From contig OY282460.1 of assembly GCA_958296295.1 (NCBI GenBank), forward strand, positions 1,674,001-1,738,000: a DNA stretch of 64,000 nucleotides, in the 5' to 3' direction. This stretch comes from an uncultured Pseudomonadales bacterium. GTDB lineage: Bacteria > Pseudomonadota > Gammaproteobacteria > Pseudomonadales > Azotimanducaceae. The notes beneath the pieces were generated by a model, which saw only the letters and a list, made by a program, of their open reading frames with translations, was not told where the DNA came from and ran no database searches. This document shows, in pieces, positions 53,528 through 62,192 of this stretch (position 1 is the stretch's first letter; the number at the start of each line of letters is the position of its first letter). Made by a program: the position numbers and the translations under genes.

Positions 53528-55026
53528 GCGTTCGGTGCCACCTTCGATCGGTTGTCTTCAGTCACACCCTCATCCGATTCGGTGAGCACCGTTTCGGGTT
53601 CGGCCGCTCCATCGGACGCGGCGTTCGCTGGACGCGATCGACTCGTAGCCGTCAGCCAGGAAGGAGGTGGCGAGGGCGGGGCGGAGCTCTTTCGCATCAT
53701 GCAAATCCCTTGGTTTTCCTTCAGGTACTGAAGCAGGGCTTCCGCCGCCCATTGATGGCCGGCGGCGTTCCAGTGCCCGTCGTGCGCCCACCGCACATCG
53801 TTCCAAGGATCGGCACCTTGGCTGAGTATGTAGTCGTACTGGTCGATGACGGGAATGCGCCGCGGTTCGGCCAGAGCGGTCAGGCGGTCGAACCCGAGGT
53901 TGCCTTGTGTGCGCATGTAGTGCGTGGACAGAATGACCATCGCGGCGCCGTCGCGGTCCGCGCGTTCCTTGAATTGGTCCAGGGCGAAGGCCGTGAAGTC
54001 CAGTGCGTCGTCGTAGACCGCAGGCATATCCTCGGCGAGCAAAAACAGATCATCGATGCCTGCCCGCGTCGTCGGCCGCCATCCGTCGAACAGCGCGGCG
54101 TATGCAGGGGAGCGCTGGCTCAGCAGCGCGACCTGGGCGATCATTTCGGGATCGGTGTCGTGCGAGGAGGAAACGCTCATCTTGGCATTCAGCCAGGCCG
54201 CGAGGGGGGATATGGCGGTCAAGCGGGCCGTGGCGCGTGCGGGCGTATACCTGTTGTACCAAGGGGTCGTAGGTCGAGACTCCGGCATACGGGGTGGTCG
54301 CAGCGTGATGGTTCCATCCGCGCCTCGTGTCGCGGTGGTGTTCCTGAGTAGGGCCGGGTCAACGTCCCGGTGCAATCCTTCCAGGATGGGGGAATTGTTC
54401 ATGAAGTCGTTGTGTACGAATACGAGCACCAACAACGCGGGTCGCAGATGCCGTGCGAATTCGTCGTAGTACGGCAGTTGGTTGATTTGGCCGGTGCCAC
54501 TTATCCCGAACGCCGAGGTCGTGACGTCCAGATGTTCTAGTTCTTGGGCGGCGAGTTCCTCCAGCCGAACGTGAAACTTGTCGGCGATGGGAACTTGGAG
54601 TGCCTCCACAAAAGAATCGCCCATCATCGCGATGTGGCAGCTTGCCGCGACCCGCTCCGGGCTGATGGGTTCGCGGTCCACGAAGCCTAGGCTGTTGACT
54701 CGCGACTCAGTCCAGAAATCAACGTGGTTCGTATGGCGCACCTCCGCGTTGGGTCTAAATACCGCCCCGACAATTGGAGACCATGTGAGGGGATGGCGGA
54801 TCTCCACGAACGGCGCCTGCAGCCGGAAGTACGTTTCACCGACCACTCCGATCAGAGCGAGGCCCGCCACGAGAAACAGCGCGTTCCAGCCGACCAGCCG
54901 CAGTGCGCGGCGGACGCGTCCTAGCGCCGGGCGTCCGCGCCCTGGTGCCGGGCAAGTGCCCCCGATAGACGGCTGCGGCTTCACGCTGTGAGTTCCTCCG
55001 GTAGGTAGGTTGGCCGTGCGCTCCAT
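53524..55026 (-). CDS. membrane-anchored SGNH/GDSL hydrolase-like protein
   Basis: A 500-residue protein with one membrane anchor (VGWNALFLVAGLALIGVVGE, about residues 45-64) and a periplasmic SGNH domain. Block I is IAMMGDSFVEALQV with the candidate Ser nucleophile, a further Asn-containing region is LVFVHNDFMNNSP, and block V is WAHDGHWNAAGHQ with the Asp-x-x-His pair. Such proteins act as O-acetyltransferases or esterases on exopolysaccharides (AlgJ/AlgX or DHHW-like). The C-terminal ~60 residues are Pro/Ser/acidic and probably disordered. It overlaps the sulfatase-like gene at 53527. Confidence 0.8.
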   Translation of the reverse strand: MERTANLPTGGTHSVKPQPSIGGTCPAPGRGRPALGRVRRALRLVGWNALFLVAGLALIGVVGETYFRLQAPFVEIRHPLTWSPIVGAVFRPNAEVRHTNHVDFWTESRVNSLGFVDREPISPERVAASCHIAMMGDSFVEALQVPIADKFHVRLEELAAQELEHLDVTTSAFGISGTGQINQLPYYDEFARHLRPALLVLVFVHNDFMNNSPILEGLHRDVDPALLRNTTATRGADGTITLRPPRMPESRPTTPWYNRYTPARATARLTAISPLAAWLNAKMSVSSSHDTDPEMIAQVALLSQRSPAYAALFDGWRPTTRAGIDDLFLLAEDMPAVYDDALDFTAFALDQFKERADRDGAAMVILSTHYMRTQGNLGFDRLTALAEPRRIPVIDQYDYILSQGADPWNDVRWAHDGHWNAAGHQWAAEALLQYLKENQGICMMRKSSAPPSPPPSWLTATSRSRPANAASDGAAEPETVLTESDEGVTEDNRSKVAPNA

Positions 55027-55029
55027 TCA

Positions 55030-55050
55030 CTCCGGTGCCAGGCACCGGAG
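55030..55050. promoter_or_regulatory. 21-bp near-perfect palindrome upstream of the SGNH gene
   Basis: CTCCGGTGCC at 55030-55039 and GGCACCGGAG at 55041-55050 are perfect inverse repeats around a single A. It begins 3 bp upstream of the SGNH start codon at 55026, so it may be an operator, a translation-blocking hairpin or a REP-like repeat. No second copy was found in the window. The rest of 55051-55235 has no gene that I can see. Confidence 0.4.
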
Positions 55051-55235
55051 GGGGTCAGTGGTCTTGTCCTCCACCTGCCAATCGGGAACTCGCCCGTCAC
55101 CGCGTTCGGAAGTGCTTGGGTGGCCTTTATTTTACGCAGTGCATCTTGGCGCTTACCACGAGGTGTCTCTTGTCTTCTCCGGAAAATCATCATTCGCTTG
55201 CGCCACGGTTCGCCCCGAGTCATGCCTGTTGTCCG

Positions 55236-57164
55236 TCAATCCGGCTCGAAGGACTCTGCATACTCGCGCCTGAGCGCCGGGGCCTGCTCCGCCTTGCGCA
55301 GGAAGCAGTTGCCGATGGCGAGGCAGTCGAGGGCCGTGCCCATGAAGCAGCGCAAGGCGTCCGCCGGGGTGCAAACGATGGGTTCGCCGCGCACGTTGAA
55401 GCTGGTGTTCACGATCACGGGGCAACCCGTTTTGGCTTTGAAGGCTTCCAGCAGCGCGTGGTAGCGCGGGTTGGTTTCGCGATGGACGGTCTGGACGCGG
55501 GCGGAATAGTCCACATGGGTGACGGCCGGGACGTCCGAGCGCGGCACGTTCAACAGGTCGATGCCGAACAACGCTTCCCGCGCTTTCGCCGGCGGCTTGC
55601 GCCGCTCGGTTCTTACCTCCGCCGTCAGCAGCATGTACGGGCTGTCGCGGTCGAGCGCGAACCAGTCCGCGACATCCTCGCGCAACACGCTCGGCGCAAA
55701 CGGGCGAAACGACTCGCGGTACTTCACCTTGAGGTTCAGCGTTTTCTGCATGGTGGGCGAACGAGCGTCCCCCAGGATCGAGCGGTTGCCGAGCGCGCGC
55801 GGGCCGAACTCCATGCGGCCCTGGAACCAGCCGACCGCTTCGCCCGCAACCAGCGCCTCGGCCGTGGTATCGATCAGCACGCTATCCGCAAGCGTCTCGT
55901 AGCGTGCGCCGGCGGCATCGAGCGCGGCGCGAATCTCGTCAAGGCCGAAGTCGGGGCCGAGCAAGGCGCCGCGCATCGCGTCTGTTCGGCAGGCGGTAGG
56001 CGGTGGGGAGGGTGCATTCCCACTTTCGCCCTCCGTTTTGCGGGCCCGATGAGAGTGAGCGCTCGCTCCGCCGCGATCGGGCGACGTTGTGGGCCTCGGC
56101 TCGTCGAACAGCCGATGACTCGCCGCCAGCGCGGCCCCCAATGCGCCCCCGGCGTCGCCCGCCGCGGGTTGGACCCAGACGTCGTTGAACCGACTGTCGC
56201 GCAACACCTTGCCGTTGGCGACGCAGTTCAGCGCGACGCCGCCGGCGAGACAAAGATTGGGAATGCCGGTCTCCGCTCGCAGCGAGCGGGTCAGCCGCAG
56301 CACCGCTTCCTCGATCACGGCCTGCGCCGAGGCGGCGAGGTCCATGTGCCGCTGCGTCAACGGCTCGTCCGGCTCGCGCGGCGGCCCGCCGAACAGCGCG
56401 TCGAACTTGCTGTTGGTCATCGTCAGCCCGGTGCAGTAGGCGAAACAGTCGAGATTCAGGCGGAACGTGCCGTCCGGCTTCAGGTCGATCAGGTGATCGA
56501 GAATGGTCCGCGCGTACTTCGGCTGGCCGTAGGGCGCCAGACCCATCACCTTGTACTCGCCGGAGTTCACCTTGAAGCCGGTGTAGTAGGTGAAGGCCGA
56601 ATAGAGTAGCCCCAAGGAGTGCGGGAAGTGGATCTCCCGCGTCATCTCCAGATCGTTGCCGCGGCCGATGGCGACGGAAGTGGTGGCCCACTCGCCGACC
56701 CCGTCCATGGTCAGCACCACCGCCTCGCGGAACGGCGACGGATAGAACGCGCTCGCCGCATGAGATTGGTGGTGCTCGGCGAACAGCAGTTTGGCCTCCC
56801 AGTCCACTTCGGCGGCGAGCGCCTGCAGCTTGCGGCGCAGCAGCCCCTTCTGAAACAGCTTCTCCTTGATCCAGACGGGCACCGCCATGCGGAAGGAGCG
56901 GAAGCCGCGCGGCGCCAGCGCGACGTAGGTTTCGAGCAGCCGCTCGAACTTGAGAAACGGTTTGTCGTAGAACGCCACCCGGTCGACGTCGTCGAGGGCG
57001 ATGCCGCCCTGCTCCAGGCAGCAGGCGATGGCGTTGGCGGGATAGTCGGAATCGTGCTTCCTGCGCGTGAAGCGCTCCTCCTGGGCGGCGGCGACGATCC
57101 GCCCGCCCTCCACCAAGGCCGCGGCGCTGTCGTGATAGAAGGCCGAGAGGCCGAGGATGCGCAC
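55236..57164 (-). CDS. carbamoyltransferase (NodU/CmcH family)
   Basis: A 642-residue enzyme transferring a carbamoyl group from carbamoyl phosphate, probably to a sugar hydroxyl. The N-terminal Kae1/HSP70-like domain has ILGLSAFYHDSAAALVEGGR, QEERFTRRKHDSDYP, the metal-binding EHHQSHAASAFYPSPF and LTMDGVGEWATTSVA. The C-terminal domain has GWFQGRMEFGPRALGNRSIL, HVDYSARVQTV and VIVNTSFNVRGEPIV. Between them, about residues 372-412, is a 40-residue Ser/Pro/Arg-rich insertion with no family counterpart that I know. The gene precedes the DUF5989- and SxtJ-like genes in reading order 57803 to 55236, a known association. Confidence 0.93.
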   Translation of the reverse strand: MRILGLSAFYHDSAAALVEGGRIVAAAQEERFTRRKHDSDYPANAIACCLEQGGIALDDVDRVAFYDKPFLKFERLLETYVALAPRGFRSFRMAVPVWIKEKLFQKGLLRRKLQALAAEVDWEAKLLFAEHHQSHAASAFYPSPFREAVVLTMDGVGEWATTSVAIGRGNDLEMTREIHFPHSLGLLYSAFTYYTGFKVNSGEYKVMGLAPYGQPKYARTILDHLIDLKPDGTFRLNLDCFAYCTGLTMTNSKFDALFGGPPREPDEPLTQRHMDLAASAQAVIEEAVLRLTRSLRAETGIPNLCLAGGVALNCVANGKVLRDSRFNDVWVQPAAGDAGGALGAALAASHRLFDEPRPTTSPDRGGASAHSHRARKTEGESGNAPSPPPTACRTDAMRGALLGPDFGLDEIRAALDAAGARYETLADSVLIDTTAEALVAGEAVGWFQGRMEFGPRALGNRSILGDARSPTMQKTLNLKVKYRESFRPFAPSVLREDVADWFALDRDSPYMLLTAEVRTERRKPPAKAREALFGIDLLNVPRSDVPAVTHVDYSARVQTVHRETNPRYHALLEAFKAKTGCPVIVNTSFNVRGEPIVCTPADALRCFMGTALDCLAIGNCFLRKAEQAPALRREYAESFEPD

Positions 57165-57176
57165 GGCTTGGAAGGG

Positions 57177-57326
57177 CTAGAAGATGGTGTAGATCATCGG
57201 CGCGACCGCGCTGCTCTGGCCCAGCACGATCAGCCCGCCCAGCAGGAGCATCAGGAAGACGACCGGAAACAGCCAGTACTTCTTGCGCACCCGCATGAAG
57301 ACCCACAGCTCACGCAGAAAGGACAT
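57177..57326 (-). CDS. DUF5989-like single-pass membrane peptide
   Basis: A 49-residue protein: an amphipathic start (SFLRELWVFMRVRKKYWLFP) and one hydrophobic segment (VVFLMLLLGGLIVLGQ), ending in MIYTIF. This is the DUF5989 pattern, a family normally found between an SxtJ-like gene and a carbamoyltransferase, as here. It starts 15 bp after the SxtJ-like stop and ends 12 bp before the carbamoyltransferase start. Function unknown. Confidence 0.82.
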   Translation of the reverse strand: MSFLRELWVFMRVRKKYWLFPVVFLMLLLGGLIVLGQSSAVAPMIYTIF

Positions 57327-57341
57327 CGAACTCTCGTCGCA

Positions 57342-57803
57342 TCAGAACTGGTTCCGCATCGATTCGCGCTCCGGTCCGGGCGGGTCGCGGTGGATCCAGT
57401 AGCTCCGGGCATCCGGGTCGTACTTGAGGCGCAACGGATCCTTGCCCAAGGCGCGCATGACGAGGCCCGTCGGGGTCACCACGGCGAAGTAGATCACCGC
57501 CATCACGAGCGGGTTGACCACCCGCTGCAGCAGCAGGCCGAACTTGAACCAGACCCGATTGAGAGGTGCAAGCAGCGATGGCCTCACGAACGCCACTGCC
57601 AGGAACGCTGCCGCGACGCCCAATGCCCAGGCGCGAGGCGGCCCGCCGTCCAGCAGCGGGAACAGGCCGATGGCGACGAACACGACGGCGAAGACGAAGC
57701 CAAAGCCGCGGTCCGAGCCACCCTTGGCCGGTTCGTCCCCGGCCAGCCGCTCGTGGGTCTTCATTTCATTCGCTTTCGGCATCGCAGGCATCTGACCGGA
57801 CAT
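57342..57803 (-). CDS. SxtJ-like membrane protein
   Basis: A 153-residue protein with three hydrophobic segments: GFVFAVVFVAIGLFPLL (about 35-51), AWALGVAAAFLAVAFV (58-73) and VVNPLVMAVIYFAVVTP (95-111). It ends with the conserved RALGKDPLRLKYDPDARSYW motif. This matches the SxtJ family, encoded beside carbamoyltransferases in saxitoxin and polysaccharide clusters. The exact start is uncertain: Met at 1, 5, 8 and 14 are all possible. It is the first gene of the set read toward 55236. Confidence 0.8.
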   Translation of the reverse strand: MSGQMPAMPKANEMKTHERLAGDEPAKGGSDRGFGFVFAVVFVAIGLFPLLDGGPPRAWALGVAAAFLAVAFVRPSLLAPLNRVWFKFGLLLQRVVNPLVMAVIYFAVVTPTGLVMRALGKDPLRLKYDPDARSYWIHRDPPGPERESMRNQF

Positions 57804-57918
57804 GTACGGTGGCGCAATGGCTGGGCGAACGCAGCCACATCAACCGCATCGGATGGTCAGTATATCCGACCTACATCAACGATCAGGCGGCACTGCGGGG
57901 CGCAGGACATCGCGGCAC

Positions 57919-57970
57919 GGGTGTGCGACGTCTAGTGGGCGCGAGCCGTCAGGCGGCCATTGGCGGCGCC
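57919..57970 (-). mobile_element. ISKra4-type right-end remnant 1
   Basis: Starts GGGTGTGCGACGTCTAGTGG and continues through GAGCCGTCAGGCGGCCATTG, matching the inverse of the right end of the ISKra4-type element at 26855-28391 (terminal repeat plus the end of the transposase gene). Similarity ends after about 50 bp. 57971-58262 between this and the next remnant contains no gene that I can see. Confidence 0.65.
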
Positions 57971-58262
57971 TGCCGTGATGTAGTGTATGTGCGACGGCTA
58001 CAGGCGAAATGGCTAGGCTGGAAGAAGGCTAGGGCCGAGAAGCGTGAACGAAAGGCGTCCTCTGCTCATGCACATCGGAGCTTGCCTGTGCCTGTCCAAT
58101 GGATAGGGATAGTCACCGCGGTGGCGAGCCTCTTGGTTGCGTGCTGGCGTTCTGGCAGTGGTGAGGCGCTTCGACACCTGCATGACCCTACTCGGCAAGG
58201 GGATGCTGATTCCACAGCAAGAATCGTGCCTGCTATTCAAACTGAGCCACTACCAACCAGTC

Positions 58263-58432
58263 GGGTGTGCGACGTCTTAATGCGCGAGTGGTCAGGCGGC
58301 CAGTCTCGGCGGTTTGCGCCGACGGTGCCAGAAGTCGTCGTACCGTCCGCTGCGGACGCAGGAGCGCAACGCCATGACGTCGTTCGCGCCGGCCCGGCTC
58401 CAGCGCATGCCGGAACACTTCAGCCGCTTGTC
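58263..58432 (-). mobile_element. ISKra4-type right-end remnant 2
   Basis: About 170 bp matching the inverse of the last part of the ISKra4-type transposase gene and its terminal repeat. On the minus strand it reads like ...MRWSRAGANDVMALRS and the following residues of the intact copy, with substitutions and frameshifts. It ends where the Rpn-like gene begins, so this insertion probably removed the 5' part of that gene. Confidence 0.68.
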
Positions 58433-58491
58433 TGTTTAGATTCCCCCGTGGACCCGACACGTTCGCTTTCGGAGGCCACTGCTCGCACAAG

Positions 58492-59194
58492 GTGGGAAAC
58501 TCGGTCGAAGTGGCGTACGTGGCGGACGACTACCGGCAGCGCCGCGGCGATGCGGTGTGGCGCCTGAACGCGGAATCCGCGCAGGGCCGTTGGCTGCACG
58601 TGCTGGTGCTGCTGGAGTTCCAGTCCAGGGACGATCCGAGCATGGCGCTGCGGGTGTTGGAGTACACGGCGATGCTGTACCGGGAGCTGCTGCGCGAGGG
58701 TTCGTTCGGCGGCGGAGGCGAGCTGCTGCCGCCGGTGCTGCCGGTGGTGCTGTACAACGGCGACTTGCCGTGGCGCTCGGCGGCGCAGGTGCGCGACCTG
58801 GTGGCGCGGACGGGTCCGGCGCTGTCGCCGTACCAGCCGTCGCAGCGCCATGTGGTGCTTGACGAGCGGCGTGCCGCGGCGGACGATCCGCAGTTGCGCG
58901 ATCTGATGCGGGCGTGCTGCTGCTGGAGCAGAGCCGTTCGGCGGCGGATCTGGCGCGTGCGGCGGAATCGCTGTCGCGTGCGCTGTCCGCGCCGGGCGGC
59001 GAGAGGGCATCGCGCACGAGCGCCAGCTGCTGCAACGCCAGGCTGCGGCGCGTTTCGGCGCGGCGACGGCAGACCGTCTGGCTCAAGCGCTCGCCGCCGA
59101 AGCGGACCCGGAGCGCCTGGCGGTAGTCGGCGAGGCGATCGTGCGCTGCTCCACCGGCGACGAACTGCTGCGGGAGACCGGCATCTCGACATAG
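58492..59194 (+). pseudogene. Rpn/YhgA-like (PD-(D/E)XK) nuclease gene, truncated and frameshifted
   Basis: The first frame has VAYVADDYRQRRGDAVWRLN, then HVLVLLEFQSRDDPSMALRV with the core PD-(D/E)XK residues, LEYTAMLYRELLREG, PVLPVVLYNGDLPWRSAAQV and YQPSQRHVVLDER. This is the pattern of the recombination-promoting nuclease family once called Transposase_31. Near 58908 it shifts frame to VLLLEQSRSAADLARAAESL, and near 59045 to LAQALAAEADPERLAVVGEA, ending at TAG 59192-59194. The normal N-terminal ~50 residues are absent, replaced by ISKra4 remnant. The gene is inactive. Confidence 0.75.
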
Positions 59195-59331
59195 GCGATC
59201 TCGCCCGGTAGCGACCCCGGTCTACAGCGCCTCCATGCCTTCCCGGAGATGGTCGGTGGGATGCACGCGGTGTATTTGTTTGGACGTTCTAGGGATCGGC
59301 AAAGACCAGTTGTTCTTGCCAGTGTGAACGG

Positions 59332-60088
59332 TCACCCCAGGCGACGCAGCCGTTTGAACAAGCGCTCCGGGATCGCGCGCAGCACGAACATGATCGGGCG
59401 CCAGACCCGGCGTACATAGATCACATCGCGGTGCCGGTGAATCGCCGCGACGACCGCGGCAGCGACCTCTTTTTGGGGTCGCGGTCAGCCGCGCCGGCAG
59501 GTCCATCCCTTCGGTCATGCGGGTGTATACGAAGCCGGGCTTGACCGCCACCACGTAGACGCCGGAGGCGGCTAGGCGGCTGCGCAGCCCGGAGAGGAAC
59601 GCGGTGAATCCCGCCTTCGCCGATCCATAGACGTAGTTCGACGCACGCCCTCGTTCGCCGGCCACCGAGCTGACGCCGACCAGAGCGCCGCTGCCGCGCT
59701 GCTCGAAGCGCTCGGCCAGCGCCCCCATCAGCAACGCGGGGCCGACGTAGTTGGTGCGCATCACCTGCTCCGCGGCTGCGCCGTCCCGTTCGCTCTCGGC
59801 CTGATCGCCGAGCAGCCCAACGACGCACACCGCCACGTCAGGCAGGGGGTCGAGCGTGTCGAGCAACGAGACGCCGCCGTCTGCATCGAGCACATCGCAC
59901 CGGTACGCGGTCACGGCGACGTCGGTGCGCACTCGGAGATCCTGCTCCTCTCGCTGCAGGCGCGCCGGGTCGCGGGCCGCGAGCTGCAACGCACGGCCGT
60001 CGCCGGCCAGCATGTGCGCGATGGCGCGGCCGATGTCCGAGGTCGCGCCGATCACCAGCGCCGTTCCCATCCTCTCGGCGCCGTTCAC
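59332..60088 (-). pseudogene. DprE2-like SDR oxidoreductase with one apparent frameshift
   Basis: An SDR resembling decaprenylphosphoryl-2-keto-ribose reductase (DprE2): NAD(P) motif VIGATSDIGRAIA, CDVLDADGG, RTNYVGPALLMGALAERFEQ, GVSSVAGERGRASNYVYGSA with the YxxxK pair (YGSAK), and VVAVKPGFVYTRMTEGMDLP. At a five-T run, 59470-59474 on the plus strand, the frame slips. Removing one base restores KEVAAAVVAAIHRHRDVIYV and RRVWRPIMFVLRAIPERLFK up to TGA 59334-59332, giving 251 residues. Without correction the frame reads on to 59222. The slip may be mutation or an assembly error. The GTG at 60088 overlaps the upstream stop; ATG 60070 is an alternative. Confidence 0.72.
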
Positions 60089-62192
60089 GGTGGGGCGTTC
60101 CCGTCATGCGCCGGCGCGTCGACGTGGAAACTGCCCTTCCATATCTCGCCCTCGCCGGCGTACTGGCCGGTGCGGATCGCGGCGATGGCGTAGTCGGGCA
60201 GATCCCGCGACGCTGCGCAGACTTCTCCCTTGATGAGGTGGTGGCTCTCAAAAGCAAAGTCGAGATTGTCGAAGCCGTACCGCCTGCGTTGGCTGGGGAG
60301 GTCGTTCACGTCAGTCGGGTCAACGTGGAGGAAGAACATCGGTTCGGCGTCCTCCGGGACGCACTGCTCCTTCTTGTAGACGAGGCTGTTCCCGACGAGG
60401 TACACATCCCAGTCGGAGCGGACTGCCGGCGGGCTGTCTCCGAGCAGCCCGGCCCAGTGGTCGCGATCGAACACGCGCAAGTTTCGGCTGTCAAACGGTC
60501 GAAGACCCACTGCCGGTCGGGGGAGTCAAAGGGCATCCACAGAGCCGGGCCGACTTCCACGGCGTACTCCGCGCTGCGAAGCGCCTGGAGTACGCTGGTT
60601 GCCGGCGGGCGTATCGTGAAGTTGACGCCCCGCTCTTCGAGGTATCCGGGCGGCGGGTGGCGGTCGTGGGCCATGATGCGCTCGCGGTTGGGTCTTTCGA
60701 CCGGATTGCGCGCCACCGTCGCGTCGGTCAGGCCATGGAAGTCGACGACCTTCAGGTCCGGAAGATAGTAGAAGTGGATTCCGATCGCCCCGCGAGCCGT
60801 CAGCGCGTCATCGGGAATCACTCCGTCCTCCATGCGCTGGTAGGGCTTCCACTTCCGCAATTGCTGGTTGGCGAACTCGCGGTGTTCCGCGAAAGGCGAG
60901 GCGACGAGCTGCCGGGAAGCCTGGCGGCGCAGGTCGTTCGAGACGGCGACGAGCATCGGCATCGCCGGCGCGGCGAGCAACCACGCGGCGTTGGCGCCGT
61001 CGAGTTCTATGTGCAGGTTCTGGATGCGTTCGCGTATTGCGGCACCCTCGAACAGCAGGGCGCCCTGGATCGCGCTGGCGTAGAACAACACCGGCACGAA
61101 GAGGAGGATTGCGCACGCTCGCGCACTCAACGCCGGACGGGATGGGAGCCTTCGCACCCACCGGCGCTCGGCGATCCGAGCGCCAAGATGCACGATTCCC
61201 GCGGCCGCGGGGACTGCGAGCAGCGGCCAGTAGAAGTCCAGCGGACGGTACTCGAAGTGGTCGCCGCCGATCCGCATCACGTAGGCCATGTGGACGCCGA
61301 CCAGGAGCAGCGCCAGCGCCCATATGCCGTCGCGGGACGCCCGCCAGCGGTTCCGCATGGCGACGGCGGCCAAGGGGATCAGCAGATACAGCCCGGTCTC
61401 CAGCGCCGCCGCCCACAGGTAGCGGAACCCGGACTCGTACCAGGGCCGCACATGCTTGGCGTACCAGGTGTTGGGCAGCCATTCGCCGTAATAGGCGTGG
61501 CGCCACAGGAAATGGGCGCCGATCAGGACGACGAAGGGCGTTGCCAAACAGATCAACCGCCGCCAGTCCGGATTCTTAACGCCCGTGTCCGCCATCCGCT
61601 GGACGACGAACCAGCCGAAGCACAACGCCGCCAACAGCGGGCCTTCGGGCCGCGTCAAGGCGGCCGCGGCCAAGCTCAACGACGCCACCAGCAGGCCCCG
61701 GCGGTTGTCTCTGTAAAGGCTCAGGCACGCCACGGCCAGGACGACGAAGAAGGTGAACCGCCGCGTCTCCAGCCCGCCGCCGGACGTCCACACCGCGAAG
61801 GTGGCGCTGGCGCACACCAGCCCGAGCGCCATCCACCCGACCAGCCGTCGATGGCTCAGCGACGGCAGGCGCGCGATCCACCACGTCATCGCGGCGATGG
61901 TGCCGGCGGTGAAGGCGACGGACAGCCACGGCGCCGCGCGCTCCGGCGCCACTCCCGACAGCGCCCAGATCGCGGCCAGCTCCAGCACCCACAGGAAATT
62001 GGAGTAGCCCTCGACATGCTCGCCGGGGTTGAACACCAGGCCGTGGCCGTCGAGCAGGTTGCGGACGTAGCGGAAGCTGATGAACGCGTCGTCGCACAGG
62101 AACCACGCAGCCGAGGAGAACCATCCCAGCAGCGCCAGCCACGGCAAATGCAGCAGCATGGCCCGCGCGCTTCGGAGGGCAGGCTCCTTCAT
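60085..62192 (-). pseudogene. GT-C-type (AftB/ZomB-like) membrane glycosyltransferase with one apparent frameshift
   Basis: About 702 residues if corrected. The N-terminal half has about ten membrane segments and [20 protein letters not shown] with [17 protein letters not shown] (Asp 34-35). This is the motif pattern of AftB-like arabinofuranosyltransferases and ZomB. A periplasmic part follows with [19 protein letters not shown]. At a three-T run (60493-60495) the frame slips by one base; adding a T joins WVFDR to [14 protein letters not shown] and the shared C-terminal domain [20 protein letters not shown] ... IRTGQYAGEGEIWKGSFHVD. The ATG overlaps the upstream stop by four bases. Real mutation and sequencing error are both possible. 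Confidence 0.72.
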
